DNA of 64,000 nt from Halicephalobus mephisto (GCA_009193035.1 SWDT01000018.1:124001-188000), one strand, 5' to 3'. Shown: positions 1-11,734, numbered from the stretch's first letter. The notes: a model not told the origin generated them from the letters alone. A program made the numbers and translations.

Positions 1-973
1 ACAAAAATATCATGCAATATGAAACTTAAGATTTTGATTATCTTTTACATAACACATTAAGTCAATCTTCTACTATTTGAAATAAAACAATGAAACTAAA
101 TTGATGTTGAACCAAGAAGAATTTCGGAAATTTCTTCAGTATCTGTTAAATTAAGGTGTTTGGAAATTTAATTTCTTTGAGATATTTTACAATTTCTCTA
201 TTTCTGGTATTATCATTAAACTCTAATCTATGTAGTTTCCTAAGCACAAATGATTCTAATTAGTCATACAAAAAACGTTTGAAAAATTCCCTAAAATTAA
301 AGCAATGCGATCAATATTCATGATTCTACGTACAATCGTTCCTGCTTTGCTTTGTTATTCCAAAATGACCCTTTCAAAATAATAACAGGTTTTACCGCTA
401 AATGTCACACGAAAGAAATTACTTCGAAGATTAAATATTAAGCATTGATAAAAAGGGTACACTCGATTTCATCATTTTTCCATCAACTTGTCTCATTTCT
501 ATTGTACTCAATTCCTTCTCACAGCTTTTCTGCATTTTGTGGTTATAACAAATGAAAATCCTTCACTTAGCTTGGTTTTCTGATTTTGAGCGCAAGATTT
601 GTGAAATCTCTTAGAATCGTTTAATCTTCAATAGAAATTTCTGAAACAATCATCTGAAATTAATTATTTTAAAAGCTTGTTGAAAATTCCCAAACTCTGA
701 CAAGATATTTTCATCAAAACTTCTACTTTCACTGTTTCAGTTATCATAATACCGAGTTTAGTTGTTGACAAAAACTCTTTCCGAGCTCATTTAGCATTTC
801 TTATCTATTTTTTCAACTTAGCATTTTTTATTTAGCATTTTTAGTTCAACCTTCTTGACTTTCATTCTCCAGTTAAAATATTATTTTTAAAAGAGAAAAT
901 ATAGTGTAAATCGGAAATTTAACAGATTTGCTATTTGTGTATTTTTCATAAGTCTAATTCTATATTCTACGAG
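1..973. other. AT-rich flank without a recognised gene
   Basis: No open frame, RNA gene or repeat that I can support on either strand. It probably holds the 5' flank of the gene that starts at 974, with runs of T-rich sequence at 780-900. Confidence 0.5.
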
Positions 974-3025
974 ATGTGTGAAAAAGAGAATTTAGTAAAT
1001 AAACGAGGAAAAAGCAACGGGATCTTGGCTCAACGTGAGTTTCAGTGATTTTAACATGTTAAATTTTAAGATAATCATTTCAGTTGAACCTGTATCGAAC
1101 TCTAATAACAAAGTGTATGATTTTCTTGTGACATCTAGTCAAGTTACCAACACCAGAACATCTAACGCTGGATGTTCTTCTGCAATTTTAAGATGGGAAT
1201 GCCTCTATTGTACATATCAGAATACACCTGAGTATAGTTTTTGTGAAATTTGTGGGAACGATAATCCGACAAATGAACGAGAATCAAACAGACTAGTTTT
1301 GTCTGATAGTGAGTATGATTGTAATACATTGGGTTTTACAGTACAGTGTTTTAGTTCAACCTATGTCGAGTTTTAGTAAGGATAACTTTACTTCCTCCGG
1401 GTCAAATATTCGAGTTGATAACGACAATATTAACAGCAAACCAGTTGATGCTGACTGTGCTCCTGTAATTGGTAATTGGAAATGTTTGTCCTGTACATTT
1501 CGAAATCCGTCTGATTCTGTTGTCTGTCAGATGTGTGACAGAGAGAATCCATCCAATGCACAAATAAAAAAGAATAATTTATTATCTAACCGTAAGCATG
1601 AATAGTTTTTATATATTTCGTCTTATTGTAAATCATTTAGTTACGTCTACACAAAGTTCTAGTCAAAATAACTTCGAATCTTTTGAACCAAGTTACCCTA
1701 TTCCCAATAACCGCATTAAAAATGAGGTGAATGCTGCTAAATCTGCTCATGTAATTGAACAGTGGATATGTCTTTGTTGTACATATCAGAATACGCCCAA
1801 CTATACTTTTTGTGAAATGTGTGGAAACGACAATCCAGCAAATGAACGAGAACCAAACAGACCAGTTTTGTCTGATAGTGAGCATGATTATAATATATCA
1901 AGTTTCTCTATAAATCGTTTCAGATCCAGTCATATCAAGCTCTGATCAGACCAGCTCCGCTTCCGTTCAATTGACTGCTCAATTTACTAACGACCATGTG
2001 AACAACACGATTAATGCCCGTATTGTCCGTAAGATTTGTCAAGTTTTCAGCGAAGAAGTTGGGAAAAAAACACGACTTCTGGATCATCTTTCTAACTTCG
2101 ACGCGAAAGACAAAGATTTGGAAATGTTAGAAATGCTTTTCGAGTCCACAAAAGTAATATTTTACAATCACATATGGTATTATGAGTACATTTTCAGGAT
2201 TTCAAAGATCAGTGTGAGCACATACTTTCAAAGATCGGTGATGAAAGAAATGAACAATTTGCACTGAATCTTTTGAAGCTAGCACAACATATTGACCTCA
2301 GTAAAACTGGAGCTGAACTGGCAAAGTGGGCAGAAGACAATAGAGGAGTCTTAACTGGTGCTGGCATCGGACTGACAAAGTTCTGGTGTTCTCTACCTCC
2401 GGAATCTCAGAAGCAGGTTATAGTCTACATCAGTAAATGGAGTGCTCAATATGCATCCGTAATATCTTATGTGATTCCTAATTCCTGGTCACTTTTGCCC
2501 AAGGCTTTTGGACCTCTTAGTGACGCTCTTGTGGGTCTTGGAGCAGGTGCTGAGTATATATTGGCACCTATTTATCTGACGGCTGAAGCTTCTTATCATC
2601 TCTACAGATGGTATTACGGGGAAATAAGCGGGGCTCAAGCTGCGAAGAACATCACTGACAGCATCGTAACAGTCACAACCGGGCTTGTCGGTGGAGCCGC
2701 TGGTGCAGCAACAGGTTCAGCTTTCGGTCCAATTGGTACAGTTATAGGGGGAATTATTGGTGCAATAACTTGCAGTTGGATGATCGGATCATTTACTGAC
2801 AGCATCACCAGAGAGATTTTCAAATTGCCAAGAGAAACGGTAGTTGAGGATGCATATGGCTATCTTGGAGTTTCTCAGAACGCCAATACCAAAGATGTGA
2901 ATGATGCTTACAAGAAACTATGTCTGAAACATCATCCGGACAAAGGCGGATCAAAGAAAGAATTTCTCAAGCTTCAGTACTACATGGGTATCATTAAAGT
3001 TGATCGGGGCGAAACTTTTAAATAA
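974..3025 (+). CDS. RanBP2-type zinc finger protein with C-terminal J domain
   Basis: Six exons: 974-1034, 1084-1308, 1355-1591, 1641-1877, 1924-2153, 2198-3025. Introns are 44-49 bases, GT-AG, and the joined length is exactly 606 codons (605 residues). Three RanBP2-type fingers (W-x-C-x2-C ... C-x2-C) lie near residues 58-80, 137-159 and 216-238. Each is on its own exon with phase-1 borders, so they arose by exon duplication. A helical region follows, then a Gly/Ala-rich stretch at about 488-528 with GxxxG-like spacing that could insert in a membrane. The last 61 residues are a J domain with HPD at 576-578. RanBP2 fingers of this family bind ubiquitin or RNA, and J domains stimulate Hsp70 ATPases. 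I do not know another protein with this order. An Hsp70-like gene follows on the same strand, which suggests a functional pair, but that is inference. Confidence 0.88.
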
Positions 3026-3653
3026 TTATTCGTAGAAAATTCACTATTGTAACCCTCTTTGTTGTTTACTTCTGTTCTAAAATAAGCTATTTGCCAATAT
3101 CAAAAACAATGAACTTTGTAGTAAAGTATTCCATTTATTGAAAATGCTATTTATGTAATTTGTTAACGCATCCTCCTAGAAGTTCATGACTTCTATTTGC
3201 TTCTAATCAATATCCTTAAAACCACATAGAACACTTTGTATTAAGTTGATATGCATGTTGAAGTTAAACTATTCAATTCAATTTAGCAATTCTTGTACAT
3301 AAGAAGATATTTATTCATGATTCCAATTATAATATGAAAGTGAAGTTAGTGAACAAAGATTTTGAAAATGCTATTAAAGGTATAATAATCTTAGCAACAA
3401 GTATCGCTAGTAGTATTTTTGGATTAATTATTAGAGGAATCTGAGAATGTACAAAATTTTTACTGAGATGCTGCACAATAATATGTCCAGTATTATTGCT
3501 AAATGAAATCTGTAGATATCTGAATACTATTTAGAACTTCCGTATATTTATATGATTAAAAAGACCTGTCATTATCAATTAATATTTTATTTTTCTCGTA
3601 TACAACATTAATAACAAATGGTTTACACAGAGTTCATTAAAATAATTCTGATA
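3026..3653. other. intergenic, 3' flank of the J-domain gene
   Basis: AT-rich and without a supported gene. It ends at the left terminal inverted repeat of the Merlin element. Confidence 0.5.
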
Positions 3654-4721
3654 GGTACTTACATATTATCCCAACCCCGTGATTTTTTAAAAGTTTTTTT
3701 AGGTTTTTTGTATTTTTTTTTGTGTTTGTGAACTTGACTAGTTATTCAACGTTTAGATGAACATCTTTAGCTTGCCGTATACTGAAAAAGAGGCCGTTGC
3801 GCTTCTCCAAAAGAAGGGTATTTTGCCGATCGAGCGTATCTGCCCGAACGGTGACAAAATGAGGCATTATTTTGACAAGGAAATTTTTTGGAAGTGCAAT
3901 ATCCATTCTTGCCGTAAGAGGGTCAATATCTCTACTGGAACGTGGTTCACCAACACCCGTCTGTAATTCGTCACAGCCGTCCGTTTCTTCTACTGCTGAT
4001 CCAAAGAGTTGACATCGATCAAGTGGTGCAAAGATGAGCTGGAGATTGCCGACAAGACCACAATCGACTGCAACAACTACATGCGAGAAGTCGTCTCCGA
4101 GCAGTTAAGTCAACGTCCGCAGCAGAAAATTGGAGGCAAGGGCAAGATTGTGGAGATAGATGAATCAATGTTCAGCAAACGAAAAAATCACGTTGGCCGG
4201 GTACTCCCTCAGCAATGGATATTTGGCCGAGTGTGTCGTGAAACGGGTGAATGCTTTCTTGTGCAGGTTCCAGATCGCAGTGTGAAGACTTTGATGACGA
4301 GGATCGGGAAGCATATCAAAAAGGGCACTACCATCTATTCGGATAGCTGGCGCGCGTACAAGGCCACAGAGTCGAAAAAGGCCGGTTTTGATCACTTCAA
4401 GGTCAACCACCATTACAATTTCGTGGATCCGGACACTGGTGTACACACTCAGACCGTCGAGCGGATGTAGGAAACAGCTAAGTGGCGTAATAAGAAGCAC
4501 CGAGGCACCGCACGCCATCATTTAGTCTTACTTGGCGAAGTTCATGTGGTGAGAACTTGTTACTCGAGCAGATGTTTTTGAGTCATTGTTAGAAGCGATT
4601 GCGGCTTTTTGGCCTCCAGGGTCTTCGATGTAGTTGTTGCTAACTGTTGAATTCAATTATTGAATAATTTCATTTAATTTTGATACTTTTTCCCGCGGGG
4701 TTGGGATAATACGTAAGTATC
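3654..4721 (+). mobile_element. Merlin-superfamily DNA transposon, degenerate
   Basis: The ends are inverted repeats of about 28 bases: the left begins GGTACTTACATATTATCCC and the right, read inward on the other strand, begins GATACTTACGTATTATCCC. Both continue into AACCCCG. An ISXO2/Merlin-type transposase relic lies inside. I found no convincing 8-9 base target duplication, so the insertion is old or the ends have drifted. It sits between the J-domain gene and the Hsp70-like gene. Confidence 0.85.
3757..4522 (+). pseudogene. Merlin (ISXO2-like) transposase, broken
   Basis: The reading starts at ATG 3757 with a short Cys-containing N-terminal part. It meets stops near 3964 and 3997, reopens by 4009 and meets a further stop at 4468-4470, after which homologous sequence continues to about 4522. 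The catalytic core is clear: the first Asp in EIDES, the second Asp in YSDSW and the Glu in TQTVE. The family motifs VNHHYNFVDP and THTQ-like HTQTVE are present. The last stop sits where the family has Trp, so one TGG to TAG change is enough to explain it. The upstream stops could be a lost intron or decay. It is unlikely to give active transposase. Confidence 0.85.
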
Positions 4722-5008
4722 AAATTTTTGTATTTTGCATTTCTGATTTTCAAATAAGTGGGAGGAAAAGAACCGTCACTTTGTGAAAAATATTTTCTTT
4801 CTCATCAGCAGTATTGATCATTCTTATCAATTGTGTAAATTTGATTTCATTGAGAAAAGAAGTTTTCTGTTTTCAATTTATTTCTGATTTTTGTTAATTT
4901 TAATTTCAATACTAAATTATAAACTTGAGTCCGGTACGGTAATATTAAAATCAGTCTGAAAAGGGCTGTTGAAGTATTATGGTGATTTTGAATTATTTCT
5001 CATCAAAA

Positions 5009-7104
5009 ATGGTAATAGCTATTGATATTTTTCGTAACAATTTTTTCATTAAATCAACAAAAATCAAACCTGATGATGATCTCAAGTGTAATTGTAAGCT
5101 TGCTCTTTAACCCAAAGTATATTTAATTTTCATAAGTTTTCAGACACCAATTGGAGGGAAGTTCTTGAACAACAAATACAAAAGGAAATGCATACCAAAG
5201 ACTTTCTTATATGTTCCAATGTAGAGCTAAAAAATGACATCAACCGACTGATCTCTAAGAGGGAATTTCAAAGCAGAAACATCCCAGTCATCTACCTCGA
5301 CAGGAGATCTGCTACATTGGGATACTACTTCAAACATCTCCAATTAGAAAATATAGAAGAGAACGATTATGTATTTTATGCCGAAGTTGGTGAACATAAC
5401 TCTACTGGGTATATTTATCAACTTGATGATCACCTCTATAGATTACGAAATAGAATCAATGTTAGCAACAAAGGAAATGAAGGCGAAATTACAGAAGACA
5501 CATTTAATAAACTTATTCAGGATTTAGTTGAAGGAAAAACTGTTACGAGATTTATTATTGTCTACGAGAAACAGTACCTCAAGTTTAAGGACAAGCTAGA
5601 ATCGGAATTTAAAGAGAATAATTATGAGTACAAATTCATCGAATGGTCAAGGAATGATGCATGTGAAGGACTCCTGAGCAGGGGAATCATGGATAAATTC
5701 CCGCTCTTCGACCACAAGTTAAAGAACCATATTAACCCAGTGCAGGTAAAAACAGAATCAAACAACCAAGTCGTATATCGTAATACAAAGTCAGCTATCA
5801 ACATACCAAATAGATTATCTCATAAAGATAGCGCATTCGAAAAGAAAGTCTACGAAATACCTATGGCAATCAATAAGTATCCTTCTAAGACATCTATAAT
5901 GGGAATAGACCTAGGAACAACGCGGTGCTCCGTAGCTGTCTCCAGGAACCATGAAATAGAAGCGGTTCAAGACAAACAACGGTAATCGCTCTTTCAAATC
6001 TTTCATCTCCTTTGATCAATCCAAACCTATCACCGGTGGTGTAGCCTTCAAAAGACTCCGGGACAAGCCAGAGTACGTGGTTTTCGACGTCAAACGAATG
6101 ATCGGAAAGCCGGCATGTCAATACATAGAGAGAAAATGATCTATGGCCATTTCAAATCAGGGATTCTGAAAATGGAGTAGAGATTTTTACAAAAACAAAC
6201 TCAGGCAAAAATGCATTCAGTGCCATTGAATTAAGTGCTATTCTACTCACAGAGATGAAGAGGATGGCGACAGAATTCCAAGAAGCCTACAATAATGGAA
6301 ACTCTATAGAAGAAGCAGTCATTACTGTTCCTAGTTTTTTCAATGAAGAACAAAGGGAAGCAACTAGGGAAGCTGCGAGACTGTCCGGGATCAAAGTCCT
6401 GGATTTACTGGAAGAACCTGCTGCTAAAATTTTTTATTATATTTTTATCAAGAGACAAACTACCAGTTATAAACCTTTAGGAGACAAAAACATCTTGGTT
6501 TTCAATCTTGGTGGAGGAACTCTGGACATCTCTATTATGCAAGTAAAGGACGAAAAATTAAACGAAATAGGTAGAATTGGAGACTCCCATCTCGGTGGAA
6601 GAGATTTTGATGAAGTTTTGGCTACTTACGTTTCAACAATCCTGGAGAACAAGTACAACACACTTTTGGAAAACAAGAAGAAAAAATTCAAGCTGATGAA
6701 CATGATAGAAAATGCCAAATTTGATCTCAGCATAACGGAGAAAACAGAGTAAGTTTTGAATACAACAAATCATTAATTCATGTTTATCTTTTAGGGTTGA
6801 TATTAGCGAAGTAGGGGAGGATGAATGGACACCTATCGAAATAACCAGGAAAAAGTTCGAAGATCTCTCCAAGGGTCTCCTAACCAGAATCAACAACAAA
6901 ATCAGAGATGCGCTGCTTGAGTCGGGGATTGAGAAAATCGACAAAGTAGTCTACGTTGGAGGGGGCTCCAAAATGCCAATGATCCTGAAAAGTTTGAAAG
7001 ATATGTTTCCGAAAAGCGAACATTACTATGGAACAGATTCTGAATACGCTACATCAGTTGGAGCTGTTATTTATGCGTTACAACTATCTCAACGTAGAAA
7101 TTAA
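5009..7104 (+). CDS. Hsp70-like protein, double ATPase-like, frame broken twice
   Basis: Exons 5009-5093, 5144-6748 and 6795-7104. After discounting two extra bases the length is 666 codons. Residues 1 to about 250 match the first half of the 48-50 kb paralogue and look like a worn Hsp70 ATPase fold, with IYLDRRSATLGYYF and YAEVGEHNSTGYIY where Hsp70 has the connect and phosphate-2 motifs. From about 278 a proper ATPase domain follows: MGIDLGTTRC (phosphate 1), FDVKRMIG, VITVPSFFNEEQREA (connect 1), FNLGGGTLD (phosphate 2), VVYVGGGSKMP (adenosine). It stops after the ATPase domain, so the peptide-binding domain is missing. Single extra A residues at 5974-5976 and 6133-6136 break the frame. 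The rest reads cleanly, so either assembly error or a recent pseudogene. The last intron position is shared with the paralogue. Confidence 0.82.
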
Positions 7105-7923
7105 TGAAAAGTTTGAGAACGTTTTTAAAATGTTTCTTTTCTGGAAAGAAAGAGGATTAGTTTCATACAGATTCTAATTCTAATTACTTTATTGTGCAAT
7201 GATGCTGCAATTATGTTTTCACTTTTCATGATCAATGTAGAACATAATCGATAAATAATGTTATACTTTTGTGAAAATTAAATATACATAAAATACGTTT
7301 TGCGAATTACAAGCAATATTTCAAATTGGATAACCATCAGATGTTGAAATCGTCTGTTATCTTTTTTAGATAACTTTCGATCATGATTTTTTATCAATTC
7401 AATTTGACTACGAAATACGTTATGTTAAAAGTTCAATAATGAATTATCAAAGTACAGTTAATAGTTTTACATTTCAAAAAGGATATTTGCTTGTTTAAAC
7501 TATTTAATGAGAATATTAGGATTAAGTTATGATGGAAATTTAATTCTTTGCATATTTTTATATAAATGTATTTAAAGAAAAACATCAAGTAAATGAAGAA
7601 CATCGATAACGATAATTGTGCTTTATACTTATATTGATATTAATACCTTCCAAGGAACCGTCTAGTTTTATTAGTCTTCAACCACTGAAAGATATCACAC
7701 GAGGGACCATTTCTCTTCCAAAAACATGCTGACTGCGATTTTAAAAGAATTTACAAATCACATATCAGAAACGCCCAAAACAATGTTCGCAGATCGGTTC
7801 TGGTTGTTGCAGAATTGAAACAAGTCGAAATTGTCATAATTTTATTCCCGTTCTGAACACAATAAACCACCTAACCTGCACTTGAACCAAATGAAATGCA
7901 GCAAGTTAACACAACTGTTTCAG
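7105..7923. other. intergenic AT-rich stretch
   Basis: No supported gene. It ends in a TTTCAG acceptor at 7918-7923, just before the start codon of the next gene, which is a likely trans-splice site. Confidence 0.5.
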
Positions 7924-7932
7924 TCCTTCACT

Positions 7933-8297
7933 ATGACCATGAAACCACTGCTCGTCTTCTTCCTTTGTCTCCCTCAGCTCTCCTATTCCACTGCAACATC
8001 AATCAAAATCACTGATCCGGAGTATTTCAAACACTGTGATCACCAGAACGCCCAGAGGATCAAGTTCTACAAAGAGAAGCTGATGGAATCTGCCAAGGTC
8101 TCTGATGGGGACTGCATTCTGACCAGAGAATTGAAGAGGATCGGTGTTCAGAGGAACTTGAGCAACACGGTTGGTTCCAGTTTTGTCGTAAATACAAACG
8201 ATTTCACGCCGCGGGAGTGTCGGAGAACTGTCTGAATATCATGTCCAGTAGCTCAGAAGCACTGGAACTGGATTCTCATAACTTTCGCGGAAACTGA
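7933..8297 (+). CDS. small secreted cysteine-containing protein, frame uncertain
   Basis: ATG at 7933 lies nine bases after a CTGTTTCAG acceptor. The first residues, KPLLVFFLCLPQLSYSTA, are a typical signal peptide. Open reading in this frame runs to a stop at 8233-8235, but the last part is not protein-like. A second frame, open from about 8108 to the stop ending at 8297, has cysteines in DRCSEELEQHGWFQFC and SENCLNI and reads better. The two frames could be joined by a single-base shift. A 29-base GT...AG stretch after AAG at about 8098 would also join them, but that is shorter than any other intron here. The final protein would be about 110-120 residues and exported. I do not recognise the family. 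Its 3' end lies within five bases of the stop of the minus-strand zinc gene. Confidence 0.55.
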
Positions 8298-8301
8298 AAA
8301 C

Positions 8302-10517
8302 TCACTCGATTTCACCGGACTCGTCCTTGGCCTTGTCTTCGTCGTCCTGATCTCTTGACTCGACATGACTCGTGCTAGCAGACGTCTGAGTCGTCCTGAG
8401 GTGCTCGGGGAGACAGATGTGGACCAACTTGTCCGGGTCCTTGTCGAACTTGCCGTCGACCAGACTGATTATCGGGAGCCGTCCTCCCCGGGACGCCTTG
8501 ACGGCCCTGCAACCGGAGCAGTCCAGCCTCATGCGGCCGTCGATCAGCACCTCCTTCACTTCGAAGCAGAACACCAGGTCCGGGTGGACCTTGGACTCGT
8601 ACTTGTAGACCCTCTTGCAGCTCTTCTTCCTCGAAGGACAGACCCCGACGGGGCACTCCTCGACTACCGGGACGTACTCCGGTTCGTCCAACTCCTGGAC
8701 GCATACATGGTTGAGCTCGTCGGGGTCCCTGTCGAACATGTCGTCGACCAGGTAGAGGACCGGGACCTTGCCGTCCTCCGTCCTGACCACCCGGTTCTTG
8801 CAGCCGGCGCAGTTCAGTTTCAGCTTCCAACCCATGTTCTCCTTGACGTGGAAGGTGAAGCTCTTCCCGGGGTGTCGGAGGGACTCGTAGACGTACGCAT
8901 TGGCGAGTCTCGAGGTCTGCTCCACTCGCGACACCGGGAACGGGACCAGGGGTGGTTTCCTGACCGGGACGGGTGTTGCGGGAGGTCGTTTGGGACGGTC
9001 GGGGCTGAAACACTCGCTCCGTACTGGGCGTCACACCAACACTCACCGAATGGGCCAGGGATCAGGCAGATGTGCTCCAGCTTGTCCGGGTCGCGTCGAA
9101 CTCGTCCCCCACCAGGTTCAGGACGGGGATCCGTCCGCCGAGTTTGGTCTTGGCCTTCCGACAGCCTCTGCAGTCCAGCATGATGGAGTTTTCCTCTTCT
9201 GCTTCAACGGAAGACGAGGTGACGTCCGGGCGGGTCCGGGAGTCGTAGTAGTAGATGCTGTTCTTGCCTGTATCTCCTGACACGGGACACCGGATAGGTC
9301 CTCTGAAACGAGTGTGATGTGAGAAGCGTCGTATTAGTCACATACCGGCTCTTCTCCTTGCAGGTTTCCCAGACGGCGCTGCAACGGGGGATTAGTTCGC
9401 ACTTATCTCGTCCATTTACTCCACAAGGGCCTGGGCCTGGGACAGCGCCGACGTGTTCGCCAGCAGAGCCACACAGATGTGGTTGATGGCGTCGGGGTCC
9501 CGGTCGAAGGTGGACTCGTCGGAGTAGATGATGGGGATCCTGCGTTCCTGATCGTCCTCTTGGCTCTCTTGCACCCGGAGCACTCCAGCTTCAGCTTGCT
9601 CTGCTTGTGCTCCTTCACGGTGAACACGTAGGTCACGGCCTCGTGCACCCTGGAGTCGTACTGGTAGTTCTTCCGGTTCGAGCGGGTCATCTCGATCCGG
9701 GAGACCGGGTAGACGGATGGGTTGTGAGGGGTCTGCAAGACGGGCTTCATGTGCACCCCGAGCGGGCAACTCACCTCTGTCGCGTAGGTGCTGGACGCCT
9801 CGGCCGACGATTCGCCGCCCGAAGCCAGCTTTTTCTATGACGTCGAAGATGGATTCCCCCGTACTGTCCCCTTCCACTTTCAAGTCCTCCGTGTCCGGCA
9901 CGTCCTGCGCCCTGTCAGCTTCCCTGGTGCACAGGTGGCTGAGTCCGTCGGGGTCCCGGTCGAACACAAAGTCACTCAGAAGTGGAGTTCGGGACTTTGG
10001 CCGAGGGGATGCTCTTCTTCATCTTCAGACAGGCACTGCAGACCAGCTCCGTCCCCTCCCCGACACGTCCTTCACGATGAAGACGTAGGTGACTCCGGGA
10101 TGGGTCCTGGAGTCGTAGCAGTAGGCCTCTCCCTTGCCTCCGGCCAGAGTCACTCGGGAGACGGGGAACCCCTCGGCCGTGGGGATGGAAGTGGACGGAG
10201 GAGTGTCCCCGTCCTCCACATCACGGCCTCCTGGGCCCTCTCCCTCAGCTCGGCCGGACCCAAAGTGCACAAATGGTTCAGCCGTCCGGATCCCGGTCGA
10301 AGGTGGTCTCGTTGGCCATGTAGATGATCGGGGCTTTCAGGGAAGGGATCTTCCTCTTCACCTTGGTGCAGGCGGCACAGCACAACTTCAGCTTCTTTCT
10401 GGTGGTGTCCTTCACAATGAAGGTGTAGGTAACACCCGGATGGATCTTGGAGTCGTAGCAGTAGGACTCCCTCCCGCTTCTGGTCAGAGTCGTCTGGGAG
10501 ACCGGGAACTCGGTCAT
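8302..10517 (-). CDS. protein with six FLYWCH-like C2HC repeats
   Basis: ATG at 10517-10515 follows a TTTTCAG acceptor ending at 10521, so it is probably trans-spliced. Six copies of one domain occur near 10480-10253, 10135-9930, 9685-9470, 9275-9065, 8925-8690 and 8635-8420. Each reads [FY]PVSR ... YDSxxHPGVxYxFxVKE ... LxCxGCK ... P[IV][IL] ... FDRDPDxLxHxC, so C-x2-C and H-x-C are the likely zinc ligands. This is FLYWCH-like in layout, though I cannot confirm the family. Introns at 9345-9303, 9046-9005 and 9774-9733 (42-43 bases, GT-AG) precede repeats 4, 5 and 3, so the gene grew by exon duplication. The first four repeats are broken by single-base frame changes; the last two lie in one clean frame of 210 residues (8934-8302). 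The tail is acidic. GC content is much higher than in its neighbours. Confidence 0.75.
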
Positions 10518-10755
10518 TGTCTGAAAACGACTTTCATATATGGATTTCGTAACAGAGTGCCGGGCAAACACGGAATCTGCAAGTAGGTCATAAATAACCA
10601 CAAAGTAGCGAGTTCTGTCAATTTATGGGATATTCTAAATACTTTCTCACCGACTATCCTAAGGGACAGTCACTCGCAGCACTCCAACTCACGCTGGTTC
10701 CGGGACTTTATCCCTTCGAATCAATCCCCAGGTTTTGCGGTACATCGAGCCAATG

Positions 10756-11734
10756 CAGTCGCCAGAAATGAATAGGAAGCGGAATAAAGCAGCCTCGGGC
10801 AGGGGCGCAGTGTCACTGGGGAGCAACTGTCGCACAGCCAGCAGGCACGCACTCTGAAAGAAACTAGGACGGAGCGCGGGGGACGAACCCTGGGGAGCAA
10901 AGTGACATCGAAGTGGGGACGGACAAACAAGGGACGGAAATCGATTTTCTCCTTTCAGAGCGGGTACCGGGATTACCTCAACAGAGTCCAGCACCAGGAT
11001 GTCCAGACGAGCCACCTCACCGTGAAGTCGCCTACACCACTGCCTATTACGCAATCAAGGAGAAGGAGATGTTCGGGGCTTTAATGCTCGAGGAGATTCG
11101 TCCCATCGGATGGTTCTTCAACTTGATTAGGTTCTTCGCCGCCGAGTTGCACCCGAATCCGGATCGGCCCTTCACTGGTTGTCCCCAGGGGCGCTGCACG
11201 GAACACCCTCTGGTGAAGGCCGTTGAACTCGCGGCGGACGCCGACTTCCCCGAAGCACAGCTTTCTTTCCGAAGAATCAAACCCGAAGTCGTCGCCGATT
11301 TGGAGGAGAACGACGGCTCCCACGTGCATGCGATATTGCTGGACTGGATCTACTCCCTTCCGAAAGACAGAATCGAGTTCGTGAACGACAGATTCCGGTG
11401 GGTGGACGGCACAGAGACGACTATCGCCTTCGGGATCTGGCAGTTGAGGGAGCTGGGAGGCAGCCGGGTGTTCGGAGGCCCCGAGCACCGCAGTCTCTTC
11501 ACAAAGTCCGTGGAGGGTTCGATAAGGGATGAGTACCCAGAGCAATGGGAGACCGTGAAGGAGAATTATCTCCGAGTTCGGGCCGTCGGTGGAGGTCCAG
11601 AGGAAAAGTGGGCACTTCTGAGCTGCATCATCTCCCACATGTACAGACAAGAACAGGACTTTGTTCGTTTTCTATTAAAATTGTCGTTTGACAAACATAT
11701 CTGTGGATTAGACGTTTTCAAATATGTCGTTTGA
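10756..11734 (+). CDS. unrecognised GC-rich gene, divergent from the repeat-zinc gene
   Basis: The clearest frame runs 11069-11660 (MFGALMLEEIRPIGWFF ... WALLSCIISHM), within an open frame from 10913 to 11734. Upstream, another frame reads well (SGYRDYLNRVQHQDVQTSHL near 10958-11026) and joins the main frame if one base is missing near 11027. Further upstream a basic, Lys/Arg-rich stretch starts at ATG 10756 and needs another one-base shift near 10855. The last 70 bases turn AT-rich, so the real exon probably ends near 11650. I see no known motif. The codons end mostly in G or C, as in the minus-strand repeat gene beside it. The two genes point away from each other over about 240 bases and may share a promoter. 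Confidence 0.5.

Noticed and set aside
5970..6140. Short introns as an explanation for the two frame changes in the first Hsp70-like gene
   Set aside because: No GT-AG pair fits; each change is cured by one base in a short A run.
8365..10586. Plus-strand frames up to 272 codons over the repeat-zinc gene
   Set aside because: They are antisense shadows of GC-rich coding sequence; the minus strand holds the six matching repeats.
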